Positions 46,090 to 58,131 are shown, counted from the stretch's first letter. The stretch is DNA of 64,000 nucleotides from Orientallactaga sibirica (GCA_036365145.1 JAEOAD010002232.1:3927501-3991500), one strand, 5' to 3'. Program-made: numbers and translations. Notes: generated by a model from the letters alone, not told the origin.

Positions 46090-46312
46090 GGGCTGGAGAG
46101 ATGGCTCAGCCATTAAGATGCTTGCCTGAAATGCCTAAGGACCTGGGCTCAATTCCTCAGTACCCACATAAAGCCAGATGCACAAAAGGCACATGCATCT
46201 GGAGTTCATTTGCAATGGCTAGAGACCCTGTCTCACCCATTCTCTCTCACGCACTCTCTCTATCTATCTACCTCTTTCTCATCAAGTAATTGAAGAAATA
46301 AAATAAAACTTT
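46090..46312 (+). mobile_element. DIP-like SINE
   Basis: 'aactttttatt' on both flanks as the target duplication. Confidence 0.88.
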
Positions 46313-46317
46313 TTATT

Positions 46318-46473
46318 AGCCAAGCATGGTGATGCACACCTTTAATCCCAGCACTTGGGAGGCTGAGGTAGAAAGATCACTGTGAGTTTGAGGCCAGCCT
46401 GAGACTACATAGTGAATTTCAGGTCAGCCTGGGCTAGAGTGAAACCCTACCTTGGAAAAAAACAACAAAAACT
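46318..46473 (+). mobile_element. B1 SINE
   Basis: Full-length. Confidence 0.9.
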
Positions 46474-46479
46474 TTTTTA

Positions 46480-46481
46480 AA

Positions 46482-46529
<48 letters not shown>

Positions 46530-46789
46530 GTTTTGGAGAGAGACACAGAGAGAGACAGAGAGGGAGAGGAAGACAGAGATGGGCCCGCCAGCAGTGTCTC
46601 AGCTGCTGCGAACGAAATCCAGATGTGTGCACCCCTTGTGGTCAAGTGCAGCATTGCACCCCTGCACCCTTGCGTCACTTTGCATCTGGCTAAACGTGGG
46701 ACCTGGAGATTGGAACGGCTGGAGATTGGAACCAGTGTTCTTAGGCTTAGGAGGCAGGCACCTTAACCCCTAAGCCATCTCTCCAGCCC
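46480..46789 (-). mobile_element. DIP-like SINE, long subfamily
   Basis: Tail carries an (ATT)n run at 46487-46529. 'aaaaacttttt' on both sides is its likely target duplication. Confidence 0.88.
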
Positions 46790-46794
46790 AACAA

Positions 46795-47210
46795 AAACTT
46801 TTTACTGACAACTTCCATATATATGATGATCATAAACCGCTCCCACCACCCTCCCTTTTTCCCCTCCCATATCTCTCCTCTACAAAATCCCTTCTTCTTT
46901 CCAATGAGTCTGTCTTCTATTATTTTGATGTTACCAGTTTGTTTTTCCTCTTATTATGCTGGTTTTGTGTAGGTAGCATCTGCTACTGTGAGGTCATGAA
47001 TACCACGGCCACTCTGTGTCTGGAAGACAGTATTTCAAAGCACTCCTCCCCTTCCTTTGGCTCTTGTATTCTTTCCATTCCATTTTCTACAGTGGTTCTG
47101 AGCTTTGGAGAGTGTGATAGCAATGTCTCACTGCCACTTCTTCACAGCCCTTTGAGGAGTTTTTGAGACTCCCCAGTGGTTATAGTTGTGTCCGTGTTCT
47201 TCTCCAAGTT
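46795..47210 (-). mobile_element. L1 3' UTR fragment
   Basis: 'ttttactgacaacttccata' then 'cttcctttggctcttgtatt'; parallels the 42324-42700 L1 end. Confidence 0.75.
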
Positions 47211-47214
47211 GTAA

Positions 47215-47460
47215 ATGATAACAGCTTTCACTTATCGGATACTAACAACGTGAGATCCTGGGCTGAATTCTTTGCTCTGTTGTTGTGACCCTTGTCATTT
47301 ACCACTCTGTGAGGTAGATCTTACAAGTCTGTGAGGTAGATTCCCTTATTATCTCCCATCTCATTGATGAAAACACTGAGGCTCTGGGAGCTAGCAAATA
47401 ACAAAGCCAGGATTCAGTGGCTCTATAGCCACTTCCTTGCCTTCTTCCTTAACTCTTATG
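47215..47460 (-). mobile_element. MIR SINE relic
   Basis: 'ctctgtgaggtagat', 'cattgatgaaaacactgagg' and 'aacaaagccaggattcagtg' are the core MIR landmarks in reverse. Confidence 0.7.
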
Positions 47461-47672
47461 ACTGAAGATGTGGAAGACTGGATTCTAAACATGACACCAG
47501 TCCCTATGCTGTCTGCAGTCATACCGTTTGATCTCTTTCATGCGCACTCTTATTGTCAAAGATCAAAGTCTCTTCCAGCACTACAATTCCAACAGTCACT
47601 CATGCAGGCCAGTCTTCTGCCACATTCTCTCTCCTTCCCCACAAATGGGCTCTTTTAAAAAATATTTTAATT

Positions 47673-47823
47673 AGCCGGGCGTGGTAGCACACACCTTTAA
47701 TCCCAGCACTCGGGAGGGAGAGGTAGGAGGATCACAGTGGGTTCAAGGCCACCCTGAGACTACATAGTGAATTCCAGGTTAGCCTGAGCTAGAGTGAGAC
47801 CCTACCTTGAAAAACCAAAAAAA
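47673..47823 (+). mobile_element. B1 SINE
   Basis: Close to consensus. Confidence 0.92.
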
Positions 47824-48052
47824 AAATATTTATTTATTTATTTATTGACTTGCAAGTAGAGAGAGATAGAAAATAGACGAGAGAGAGAGAGAGAGAGAGG
47901 ATGGGCATACCAGGGCCTCCAGCCACTGAAAACCAACTCCAGATGCATGTGCTACCTTGAGCATCTGGCTTATGTGGGTACTAGGGAATTGAACCTGGAT
48001 CCTTAGTATTCAAAGGCAAATGTCTTAACTACTAAGCCACCTCTTCAGCCCC
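47824..48052 (-). mobile_element. DIP-like SINE
   Basis: Reversed copy inserted at the B1 tail. Confidence 0.88.
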
Positions 48053-48385
48053 TAATTTACATCTTCTATTATCAGTTATAATTTGCAGCTAATAACCAAG
48101 CTATTGTTTTTGTGTGTCTTGAATACGAAACCTCCAGGAATACTTCTACAGGTTCTCTGACCTTTAAGGCAAAAAGAAACATAAATAACAATAAATGGTA
48201 CTTGGGCCATGCAGCCAAAGCCAGCAGGAGGAGGGCATGAGAACATGAAGTTCTATCTGCCTTTTCATGGCAAGCTGGCATAATGTTTGCCCAGCAACCA
48301 ACTGGAGCCTCTAGAACCAGTCAAATGGCTTTACCATAAAGAAAGCATAGAAAAAAAGCCCATGCTGATTTAAAAGTTCTAGTTT
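48053..48385. other. Intronic unique sequence
   Basis: Nothing recognised between DIP-like SINEs. Confidence 0.5.
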
Positions 48386-48594
48386 GGGGCTGGAGAGATG
48401 GCTCAGCAGTTAAGGTGCTTGTCCACAAAGCCTAAGGACCCATGTTCAACTCCCTAGTACCCATGTAAAGCCAGATGCACAAGGTGGTACATGTGTCTGG
48501 AGTTTGTTTGCAGTGGCTAGAGGCCTTGATGTGCTGGTTCTCTCTCGCTCTCGCTCTTCTCCCTGTCTCTCTCTCTCTCTCTCTTACAAACAAA

Positions 48595-48633
<39 letters not shown>

Positions 48634-48634
48634 A
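48386..48634 (+). mobile_element. DIP-like SINE with AAAT expansion
   Basis: Complete; about 10 AAAT units at 48596-48634. Confidence 0.9.
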
Positions 48635-48641
48635 TTTTTTA

Positions 48642-48851
48642 GGGCTGGAGAGATGGCTTAGCAGTTAAGGCCTGTGAAGCCTAAGGACCCAGGTTCGATC
48701 CTCCAGGTCCCACATAAGCCAGATGCACATGGTGGCACATGCATCTGGAGTTAGTTTGCAGTGGCTAGAGGCCCTGATGTGTGGGTTCTCTCTCACTCGC
48801 TCTCTCCCCCACTCTCTCTGACTCTAATAAATCAATATAAAATACAAAAAA
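48642..48851 (+). mobile_element. DIP-like SINE
   Basis: Tandem neighbour of the previous copy, small deletion in the head. Confidence 0.88.
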
Positions 48852-49074
48852 TATTTCCTTAAGTTCTAGTTTATTTCAGTGTCATCAGAGATGCATAAGT
48901 TAAAAGACAGCAAATGTGCAAAAACAAAGATATTTGTATATCAACATTTTTTTAATGTCTTGAAACTAGAGTAAAGATGCCTTCTCTTCAGGGTATAGTA
49001 ACAATTACTTTGTTTTTCATTATCTGACTGTGTTATGCTCAGGTTGTCATTCCGTGCTTTTTGTCTTATCCCAG

Positions 49075-49760
49075 GTGCACAGACCCACTTACGCTTGTTC
49101 TCTTGTAAGATACAGTCTGCCGCTGAGCACTTGGGACCTGCAGAAAGACTGCGCATTGAAAGGGCTTGGGAATGCAGATCAGGTTCAGGAGAAGCCAAGG
49201 ACAAATGACCTCAAAGCAGCATGGACAACCATGGAAAAGAGACTGTAGCAGCCATTCATTAATGGGGGGGAGGGGGGAGCCAGCCAGAGCAGTCAATGCT
49301 AATTACATCTTTTGGTGGAACCAAAGTTTGAGTATTTGTGTTTTCAAAGGACAACCAAACCCAGAGGGTAGGAAGCGGCGTTGGCTGACAGACAGAAATC
49401 CACGGATGCTCCCATGTGGTCTTGGGGTTGCACACGTGGAAAGAGCAGCTCTAGATAATTGTCCTTTACTTTTACAGAAGTGATTCTTAGTGGAAAGAAC
49501 ACAGAAGACCTGTCCCAGGAGTGGGGACTCTATTTAAATGAACCTGCTTTTCATAGCACACTGGACAGACACAATGGCCCCTTCCTCTCTGGTACTTTGC
49601 CTGCTGTATGAAGATTGTATTCCTCTGGAAATATTTTACAGTTTAATATTGAGTGTAATTAAGAATATAATCATGTTATCAAAAATGGTATTTAATGCTG
49701 TTGTAGTTTCTTTAACATTCATGTGGATAAAAAGTCTATAATAAAAAAATTATGAAGTAA
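49075..49760 (+). other. SKOR2: Probable SKOR2 terminal exon (3' UTR; alternative coding if exon D is skipped)
   Basis: A strong acceptor (gctttttgtcttatcccag, ending at 49074) opens a ~690-nt block free of SINEs that ends near a polyadenylation signal. If exon D is used it is entirely 3' UTR. If exon D is skipped, phase-0 joining from exon C reads VHRPTYACSL... and stays open for 57 codons to TAG at 49246-49248. The 3' boundary is inferred from AATAAA at 49740 plus GT-rich sequence just after it. That it belongs to this gene is inferred from strand, order, splice signals and lack of repeats; no transcript evidence is available. Confidence 0.55.
49740..49745 (+). promoter_or_regulatory. Polyadenylation signal AATAAA (proximal)
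   Basis: Canonical hexamer in an AT-rich context, followed about 20 nt later by GT-rich sequence (cttgtgttcgtgg) that could serve as the downstream element. It fits the end of the terminal exon starting at 49075. Confidence 0.55.
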
Positions 49761-50160
49761 TACTTGTGTTCGTGGAGTTAAATGTATGCTTGGGCACAAC
49801 TAGAAACTGCTTTTTAGAATTATTTTGGCATAAGAAATTTGAATAAATTAATTTTAAAAACAGAATTCCTTCAAAAATGATTACTGAAGGCTAGGCTAGC
49901 CATTGGCCCTTGTCAGTACCTAGAGACGTCTCCATGACATTAGACTCTTCCTAAATCCCCGCTATGTCTCCCGACGGAGGCATGACAGAAGGGATGCTGT
50001 GGCTTCCTCCTCACTGTGATGCTAAATCCTAGTCCGTGTGTTCATTTTATGCAAAACTGTTGGCTTTTAGCTGAAAGAGGTCTAAGAGGCAGGACTGCGA
50101 CCCTTTGCAGTCATGATTTCTAAGATCATTGCTGTATTACAAAAAGTCCAGCACAGATGA
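49761..50160. other. Downstream flank of SKOR2
   Basis: Sequence after the first poly-A signal; it holds the second AATAAA at 49842 and nothing else recognised. Confidence 0.5.
49842..49847 (+). promoter_or_regulatory. Polyadenylation signal AATAAA (second candidate)
   Basis: A second hexamer about 100 nt after the first, without an obvious GT-rich downstream element. Possible alternative 3' end of the same transcript. Confidence 0.3.
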
Positions 50161-50509
50161 TGTTGCAGTCAGCTTTGCGCTGCTGGACAAACACCCCACC
50201 AAAATATCTTACAGAAAGAAAGGGCTTACATCAGGCTTACAGAGTCCAGGGTGAAGCGCTACCAGTGGTGGAAGAAGCTGGCTCACTTCCATAGATCATA
50301 GCAGAGAGACACCACCCGACAGCCCACAGGCACAAATGGGCCAGAGCTCAAAATATTCTTGACACACGGAGTAGAGCTGGACTATAAGACCTGTCCCCAG
50401 TGACATACCTCCCCTCCCCAACAGGGCTCTGCCCACTGGAGCCTCCAGTTGTAAGTGCAATCTTAATACAACACCTGAGTCTATGGGGCCCTACATTCAA
50501 ACCAGCACA
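50161..50509 (-). mobile_element. MaLR-type solo LTR
   Basis: TG...CA bounded, ~350 bp; 'agtgacatacctcccctccc' and 'ctatggggccctacattcaa' are typical. Flanks gatga/ggtga suggest a 5-bp target duplication with one change. Confidence 0.7.
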
Positions 50510-50565
50510 GGTGACTTCCTCACCTGAGGTTGGCAAGGACCATCCTAACTGAAGATCTTTAATGG

Positions 50566-50691
50566 GCCGGCACTCGGGAGGCAGAGGTAGGAGAATCGTC
50601 AAGAGTTCAAGGCCACCTTGAGACTACCTAGTGAATTCTAGGTCAGTCTGGGCTAGAGCAAGACCCTACCTCGATTAAAAATAAATAAATC
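50566..50691 (+). mobile_element. B1 SINE, 5' deletion
   Basis: Jumps from 'gggccgg' to 'cactcgggaggcag'. Confidence 0.85.
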
Positions 50692-50704
50692 AAAAGCTCT
50701 TTAA

Positions 50705-50907
50705 GGGCTGGGGCAATGGTTCAGCAGTTAAAAGCACTTGTTTACAAAGTCTGATATCCTGGGTTCAATTCCGTAGTACCCACATAAAGCCAGATATACA
50801 AAGTGGCGCACGCATCTGGAGTTCATTTACAGTGGCAGGAGGCTCTGGTGTACCCATTCATTCTCTCTCTTTCTCTCTTCCCTTGCAAATAAATAAATAT
50901 TTTTAAA
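50705..50907 (+). mobile_element. DIP-like SINE
   Basis: Complete copy. Confidence 0.88.
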
Positions 50908-51030
50908 AGATTTTAAAATGCATTGCCATAATATTTAGTATTTATACCCACCAGCTCTATTATCATAAACTATCCAATGAAGCTCTTCAGCATCCCCTTG
51001 AGATAGATTGTTCTTATTTTGGTTGCCACA

Positions 51031-51602
51031 TTGCAATAGCTTCCTGTTGCTATAACAAATACATGAGATAAATCAACTTATAAAAAGCAAAGTCCTGGGC
51101 TGGGGAGATGGCTTAGCCATTAAAGGTGCTTCCTTGCAAAGCCTGATGACCTAGGTTCAATTTCCCAGTACCCATTATAAAGCCAGATCTCTAAATATGG
51201 AGGGATATATCCGCAGTTCATTTGCAGCCACGAATGGCCTGTCACACCCATGCCACATGCTTGGTCTCCCTCATAAGTAAATTTAAAAATTGTAAAGAAA
51301 GAAAAGAAAAAGTACATTCTGGCTTGTGCTTTCACCCCATGTTCAGTTGATCTTTTTGCCTTGAACTTATGGTAAGACAGTGCATCATAGTGAGAGTATA
51401 TAAAGGCACCAGGATTTCAAGTGATAGAGGAAGACCCACTGACCCAAATAACTCAATTCAGGGCACATCCTCAATGCCATAACTGTCTCCCACTAGACCC
51501 CACCTGCTAAAGGTTCCACCACTCCCCAGTAGCACAGTCACCTCGGGACCAAGCCTTCGGCACATGGACTTTTGGGGATCATTGAAGATCCACATCTAGC
51601 AC
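51031..51602 (-). mobile_element. MaLR-type LTR relic, split by a SINE
   Basis: 51031-51087 ('cttcctgttgctataacaaa') and 51311-51602 ('ccccacctgctaaaggttcc') join around the DIP-like SINE at 51088. Confidence 0.55.
51088..51310 (+). mobile_element. DIP-like SINE
   Basis: Nested in the LTR; diverged body. Confidence 0.82.
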
Positions 51603-51635
51603 CCACTGAGAAATGAAAAGAAATTTCCTTTCTAG

Positions 51636-51778
51636 CTGGGCGTGATGGCGCACGCCTTTAATCCCAGCACTCGGGAGGCAGAGGTAGGAGGATAGCCATG
51701 AGGTCAAGGCCACCCTAAGACTACATAGTTAATTCCAGGTCAGCCTGGACCAGAGTGAGACCCTACCTCAAAAAATCA

Positions 51779-51806
<28 letters not shown>
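51636..51806 (+). mobile_element. B1 SINE with target duplication
   Basis: 'aatttcctttctag' at 51622-51635 and 51807-51820; AAAT tail. Confidence 0.94.
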
Positions 51807-51811
<5 letters not shown>

Positions 51812-51820
51812 CCTTTCTAG

Positions 51821-53116
51821 TTCATGAAGGATAGAGGCAGGTCCGTGAGAGGATATACACCACATTCTAGACTCTGAGGATAAGTTCTCTGTAACAACTA
51901 AAGATCGCTAATAAAGACAGGGCCGCAAGGATTGCTCCCCGTGAGCTGTTCTCCCATGACGGGCCTGGGCCTGGGCCTGGGCAAACACATATTTCTGCAA
52001 CGAGCCTAAAACATCAATCGTTCTTTTCTTTCCAATTGCAACTTCAAATGCCTCGGGGTTATTGTTATACAAATATTAGCAAATGATTATGCAGCAAAAA
52101 GGAAATTAAAATCAGATAACTTGATGAGTGTGTCTGAGTTATTAACCCTGGCATAGCTCGGAATTGAGTTAATGCTTGTGCTCAGAGCAAAGAAGACCAC
52201 TGGACCCCTCTCTGTCACTGACAATGGAAAGTTGCATCAGGGCCTTCCACTTCTCTACTTCATTTCCAGGCTCCAGTGAAGATTCACTGTACAGCTCTCC
52301 TTGAGTGCTCTAGAACTCCTATTGCCCTTCTTGTGTCCTTAGAGCCTTGTTCCTTAAGGTATTTTCAGACTTAGTCCCTTTAACCTTAAAGACCAGACCC
52401 TGCCGATCCTCCATGCAACCATAACCACTAAAGGCTTTAGAGAAAAAAAAAAATCAGGGACTCCAACATGTGATATGAGAACATATCATTTACTCCACAT
52501 TTTTTTTTTCATTGAGGACAGAGAACATCTTGTCCTTATTCAAGTAATGTTTGATGCCTTCAAGCTAAAACAAAACAAAACAAAAAGTTTCTTCTCCAAA
52601 CTGGATATGACTGGGTTACCTCAACTGCCTTGTGGAAATTGACAGGACATCCATCTACAGCACTGCACTGGGCTAAAAATAAAACCACTCTTTGGAAGGA
52701 CACATGAAAATTCTTGGCTCTCCAAAATGACAGCAGGAAAATGTCATGCTCTTTTTTTTTCTTTCTTTTTTTAAAAATCATAACAAAATTCCAAGGTCAA
52801 CCCAAATACTAGCTAATGAACAATGCAGTTAACACTCTCTATTTTAATGCCAGATCAAATGATAAGATCAGAAAAGGCAATAGCAAATCAAAGCAAAAAT
52901 TCCAGCCCAACCAATAAAGTATTTCCTGTTGAAGCGAAATAGACATTTGGGACAGATGATCTGAGTCCTCGGAATGCCTGAGTAATTGCTCTTCTTTTTG
53001 CCATAGGCAAGGAGAGTGGGGCACCACATCTCAATGGGTGGGAAATAGTGGGGGATTCTTCTAGACAGAGGAAATGTGACCAAAGAAAAACGTTGTCATT
53101 TAAGAGTAAGAGCTAA
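51821..53116. other. Repeat-poor intergenic block
   Basis: 1.3 kb with short homopolymer runs only and a small direct repeat (gggcct x3-4, near 51960-51980). No gene recognised. Confidence 0.45.
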
Positions 53117-53257
53117 GGGGCTAGGGAGATGGCTTGGCAGTCAGTTGCAAAGCCTGCAGGACCTGGTTCAAATCCCCAGTACCTGCATAAAGCCAGATGC
53201 TCAAAGTGGCTCATGTGTCTGTAGTTTGTTTCCAGTGGCAGGAGACCTTAGTGTGCC

Positions 53258-53312
<55 letters not shown>

Positions 53313-53341
53313 CTCTGGTAGATAAATGAAATATTTTTTAA
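53117..53341 (+). mobile_element. DIP-like SINE with long CT run
   Basis: CT run of about 47 nt near 53263-53310. Confidence 0.87.
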
Positions 53342-53351
53342 ACAAGAAAGA

Positions 53352-53585
53352 ATTAAGGCTCATTTGTCACACAAGCATGAGTACCTGAGTTCAGTACCCT
53401 GGCATTCATATGAAACACAAAGAAAACTAAACACTACAACCAGCCTTTGTAATTCCAGCCACCCTTGCTGCTAAGAAAGGAGGCAAAGACAGGAGAATCT
53501 GCTGGAAGCTCATGGGCCACTTAGCATGGTGAACGTAGCAGTAGCAGTAAACAACATGAGACCCTTTAGTGTGAACATGTCACTT
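53352..53585 (+). mobile_element. B4 SINE relic
   Basis: 'acaagcatgagtacctgagt', then a B1-like 'tttgtaattccagccaccc' and 'gcaaagacaggagaatct'. Confidence 0.55.
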
Positions 53586-53659
53586 AATAGGCCAACCCAG
53601 CAGATCCCAGGCCCAAGGATGCCTTTGTCTCTGCTGAGTGCCTAAGGTCTGATCCTTTT

Positions 53660-53799
53660 ACAAAGTTCCCCAGAGTCAACCCAAACCCAGACATATGTGG
53701 GGAGGTGTTTTCTCTGAGCTTCATGAGAGCAGCTCACCATCATCCCCCATTGCTTAGTACAGTCCCTGGCATGCAGTTTGCTGAGTGAATGAATGAATG
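53660..53799 (+). mobile_element. L2 3' end relic
   Basis: 'cagtccctggcatgcagttt' followed by 'gagtgaatgaatgaatg', the classic L2 end. Confidence 0.55.
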
Positions 53800-54027
53800 G
53801 GTCTCATTTTATTTGAGCCAATCATCAGAGCAGATCTTTCACAGAATGGTGACATTACATTTGGTTTCACATGACCATATATGGCAGATTGCTAGTTGCT
53901 GTCCCCAAATATGTATTCTCAGGTGACAAAACTCCCTTTTGGACTACCTTTCCCATGCTTACATGCAATTGTGTACAGTCAGTGACTTTATTCCACCTAG
54001 TGGGATGTAACTTTCATGAAGGTTTCT

Positions 54028-54192
54028 GGCTGGGTGTGGTAGCACAAGCCTTTAATCCCAGCACATGAGAGGCAAAGGTAGGAGGATCGCTCGCAGTGGG
54101 TTCAAGGCCACCCTGAGACTACATAGTGAATTCCAGGTCAGCCTGGGGCTAGAATGAGACCCTACCGCAAAAAACTAGAAAAAAAAAAAAAA
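54028..54192 (+). mobile_element. B1 SINE with target duplication
   Basis: 'aaggtttct' on both sides. Confidence 0.92.
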
Positions 54193-54413
54193 GGTTTCTT
54201 TAGAGGGGACTTGAGTTAGTTATGAAATGTTCTTTAAGCCCTTCTCTGTTTCTTGCAGTCTATAATGTTTAAGGATCCTTAGCAGCCATTCAAAGCCACA
54301 AGGTGATTAGAAGATAAAAACAATGCTGGCATGACACAGGAGGGTAATAGCCACTAGGGCCCCTGACAACTACTGAGTTACCATTCCAATTCTGAACTTC
54401 CTATTCTAAACCT

Positions 54414-54631
54414 TTTTTTAAAGATTTTATTTTTATTTACTTATTAGAGATAGAGAGAGGGAAAGAGAGTAAGGGAGAGTGAGAATGGACACGCCAGGGC
54501 CTCTAGCCACTGCAAACAAACTCCAGACACGTGCGCCCCCTTGTGCATCTGGCTTATATGGGACCTGGAGAATTGAACTGGGTTCCTTAGTCTTCGCAGG
54601 CATGTGCCTTAACTGCTCATCTCTCCAGCCC
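54414..54631 (-). mobile_element. DIP-like SINE
   Basis: Reversed copy, small deletion near the head. Confidence 0.87.
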
Positions 54632-54831
54632 CTCCAAACTTTTTTTATATTGGAAAGAAATAAGGTTCTATTTATTTAAACACACTTACATTAAGTATTC
54701 TGTTACCTCTAGTTATAAATAATTTACTCTACTTAGGGGCACTGACCAGCCAACAGTAGCAGAACTTAGTTGTGTGACAACTTTCCAATGCATATTCATG
54801 ATGTTTGTATAGTTTTGTGATCTCATTATCA

Positions 54832-55043
54832 TTTTTTAAAAAATATTTTTAAATTTATTGATTAGAGAGAAAGAGGCAGAGAGAGAGAAAAAATAGGTAT
54901 ACTAAGGCCTCTAGCCACTGCAAATGAACTCCATATGTATGCACCACTTTGTGCAGCTGGCTTACCTGGATACTGGGGAATCAAAACAGGGTCCTTAGGC
55001 TTCACAGGCAAGTGCCTTAACCACTAAGCCATCTCTCCAGCCC
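54832..55043 (-). mobile_element. DIP-like SINE
   Basis: Complete reversed copy. Confidence 0.88.
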
Positions 55044-56293
55044 CCTCATTGTCTTTTGAGTTAGTTAAAGAAGGTCATTAGATATAAAAGCTAGTTAGTT
55101 GCAGAGTCAGCTCCAAATGCAATTGTTCTTATGCCCATGATAAGCTTTTCTTGTCAGTTTCTTAGCCTCATCATTGCCCCAAGCCTCTCTGTATCATCCT
55201 TGATGTTTCTCATTGCAGTGTAGGCAGATGAAGACAGGGAACGGAGCTGGATATGAATATGATCTGCTCCCAAGACTAAGACAGAAACCAGGATAGGATG
55301 GTACACAATCCAAAGTCCTCATAGGTTGACATGACCAGAGGCGGCCAGCGAGTGGCCAGATCCAACCAGGAAGAACTCAGCAGTTCAGGCAAGTTCAAGA
55401 GCAGGAAGTTGTCAGCCATCATTACTCAACAAAGTGGCATCTTGCTGCTCACCTGGCATTTGTGGGAGGGGAAAATAAAGGTGGAAAGGTAGTCATAGAC
55501 TCTAGGACATTGTGGGCAGAGAGAGCTCTTTGGTTCAGGAAATTGTGTGGGGTTTTCTCCTGGACAAGAAGGTAGCAAAGAAAGCCTAAGAACTTAGATC
55601 ATAGCCCTGGAATTCTTAAATTTGACCCAGTAACCATCGCTCAGGCCTGGGTGGGAAGAGAGAAGTTTGTAGACTAAGGCTCTCATGGAGATTTGGGCTC
55701 CAAAACACGGACACAGCCTTAGGAGGACAAGGGAAGTGAAGGGAGGCAGGTTTTGAGAAGGCAGAGCTGAAAACATGTTCCTGCAGGATGGCCACATATT
55801 TCCATTCTAGGACAAATATACACGTAATTTAGAAGTAAGGAATTCAAGTTCTCTAATGTAAACATTCATTCTGCAAAGCCTCGCGTCTGTACCGAAGCGA
55901 GAACTTCCCTGAAAGCATTGTTCGTGCCTTGAGTTTTCAAATAATAAAACTCGTTCTTCTCATCCAACTTTTACATCATCTCACTATTAAGGATGGTGGC
56001 TTCCTGGATGATTGTTAATGATGGTTTTCTTTATTATATTTTAGACCATTTAGCAAAGTTTATTGATTTATACTTCCTTGTAATTAGTTGTAGTGATTAA
56101 AATAGCTTTTATGGCCCTCTAGAGATTGACTTTTTAAAAGAATCGACATTTCCCCCAAATTGTGTGCTTTAAAACATAGTTAAATACTGCTTGAATTCAG
56201 TACTAAGCATCACTGGTGAAACTGTGAATTTAAATGTACTGGTTTTTCTCATCGCTCTGTTTACATGGCACTCTTATTCAATAGCTTGGGGCA
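55044..56293. other. Repeat-poor intergenic block
   Basis: 1.25 kb without recognised repeat or gene. Confidence 0.5.
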
Positions 56294-56325
56294 ATAATAA
56301 TAACAGCAGCCAACTTCCATTGAGG

Positions 56326-56566
56326 TTTGAGAGAGAGCAAGAGGGAGAAAGAGAGAGAGAGAAAGAAAAAGAGAGAGAATGGGCACGCCAGCAGCCTCTC
56401 GGCCCCTGTGAACGAACACCAGATGTGTGCGCACCCTTGTGGGCAAGTGAGGCATCGCGCCCTTGCATCACTTTGCATCTGGCTAAACGTGGGACCTGGA
56501 GATTGGAACTGGCATTCTTAGGCTTAGTGGGCAGGTGACTTAACCACTAAGCCATCTCTCCAGCCT
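56326..56566 (-). mobile_element. DIP-like SINE, long subfamily
   Basis: Nested in the MIR; 'cttccatt' on both sides as target duplication. Contains the extra 'gggcaagtgaggcatcgcgc' block. Confidence 0.9.
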
Positions 56567-56765
56567 TCCATTAAGTTTTTACAGTAAGCTGAGCATTCCT
56601 CTAAGTCTTGTAATGCAATCTCTTTTCCTCAACAATTTAATCCTCAACAGTCCTCTGAAGTCAGGCCCGTTGAATTGAAACTTGGAGTGTTAGGACACTC
56701 TTCTGATAGATAGAAAAGCAAGAATTTGAACTTAGGGCCACCGTGATTTGGAAATCTCTGCTTTT

Positions 56766-56939
56766 TTTTTTTTTTTTTTTTTTTGTTTTTGTTTTTGGTT
56801 TTGCAAGGTAGGGTCTCACTCTGGTCCAGGCTGACCTGGAATTCACTATGTAGTCTCAGGGTGGCCTCAAACTCTCGGTGATCCTTCTACCTCTGCCTCC
56901 CAAGTGCTGGGATTAAAGGCGTGCGCCACCATGCCCGGC
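56766..56939 (-). mobile_element. B1 SINE with 18-bp target duplication
   Basis: 'ttggaaatctctgctttt' at 56748-56765 and 56940-56957, exact. Confidence 0.95.
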
Positions 56940-57019
56940 TTGGAAATCTCTGCTTTTAACCCCTTAACTTCACTGTCCATTGCCAAGTGAGCCGAGTAGA
57001 ACTCAGTCTACACACAGGT

Positions 57020-57364
57020 TGTTACAGTTACCTTCCCATTGCTGGGACAAAACACCCAAGCAAAAGCAGCTGATGGGAGGAAAGAGCTTCTTTTGGCTTA
57101 CAGTCTCAAGGGGGATTTTCACAATGGCAGGGGAAAGCATGGCATGAGCAAAAGCTGGACATCATTTCTGTCACAGCAGGTAACAAACAGTAGCAAGACC
57201 GTGAGCCAACAAACACTGGCAAGCTAGGTGTTAATAAATCTCAAGGTCCAGCCCTAGCAACACATCTCCTCCACCAAGTCTCCACTTCCCAATTTGTTAC
57301 TAGCTGAGGACCAAGCATTCAGAACACATGAGTTTATAGGGGGCATCTGATTCAAACCACCACC
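57020..57364 (-). mobile_element. MaLR-type solo LTR
   Basis: 'ccattgctgggacaaaacac', 'cagctgatgggaggaaagag' and 'aacacatgagtttataggg'; same family as 62845-63178. Confidence 0.7.
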
Positions 57365-57574
57365 TAGATGTTTTAAAAGTCCCAGGATGACATGATTTAA
57401 AGGGTGCTGAAAGATCCCTTTCAACTATGTCCCCTTACCTCACTTAAAGCTGGAATTCCCCTCTTAGAAGAATTCCTTTAACCAAGGTGTCACATGTTCC
57501 TAGAAAGAGAACTACTCCAGAACAGTGCTGGTCAGAATGGTCTATCAACAAGCTAATAATATAGATAAAAAATG

Positions 57575-57765
57575 TGCATATGACCTTGGGTGGTGCAATG
57601 GTTTGTTATATATAATACCAGTAAAAAAATGAAAAGAATGCATAAGTTGCACTTGAACAAAACTACAAGTGTTTGGCTAGAAATTATACCATGAAGAAAG
57701 TGAGAAAAACTCATAGACTGAAAAGAATGTTTTCAAATCATATATCTAATAAGGGACTTGCATCT
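57575..57765 (+). mobile_element. L1 ORF2 fragment
   Basis: 'gaccttgggtggtgcaatgg', 'accatgaagaaagtgagaaa' and 'atatctaataagggacttgc' are ORF2 landmarks. Confidence 0.7.
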
Positions 57766-57778
57766 TTTTGTTTCTGTT

Positions 57779-57989
57779 TTTGTTTTTTTATGTATTTTAT
57801 TTATTTATTTGAGAGAAAGAGGCAGAGAGAAAGAGAGAAGAGAGAGTGAATGGGTATGCCAGGGCCTTCAGCCACTGCAAACAAACTCCAGATTCATGCA
57901 CCCCCTTATGCATCAGGCTTACCTGGGGCCTGGAGAGTTGAACCAGGATCCTTTGGCTTTGCAGGTAAACACCTTAGCCACTCCAGCCC
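57779..57989 (-). mobile_element. DIP-like SINE
   Basis: Reversed copy; short deletion at the head. Confidence 0.87.
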
Positions 57990-58018
57990 CTGTTTTTGTT
58001 TTTTAAAGTAAAGTCCTT

Positions 58019-58083
58019 GGGGCTGCACAAGGTAGCACATGTGTCTGGAGTTCATTTGCACTGTCTAGAGGCCCTGATGTGTC

Positions 58084-58131
<48 letters not shown>

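Larger units (their letters stand above)
56294..56985 (-). mobile_element. MIR SINE relic split by two younger SINEs
   Basis: 56294-56325 ('aataataacagcagccaac'), 56567-56747 ('agctgagcattcctctaagt', 'agcaagaatttgaacttagg') and 56940-56985 ('cttttaaccccttaact') form one MIR when the inserts are removed. Confidence 0.6.
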
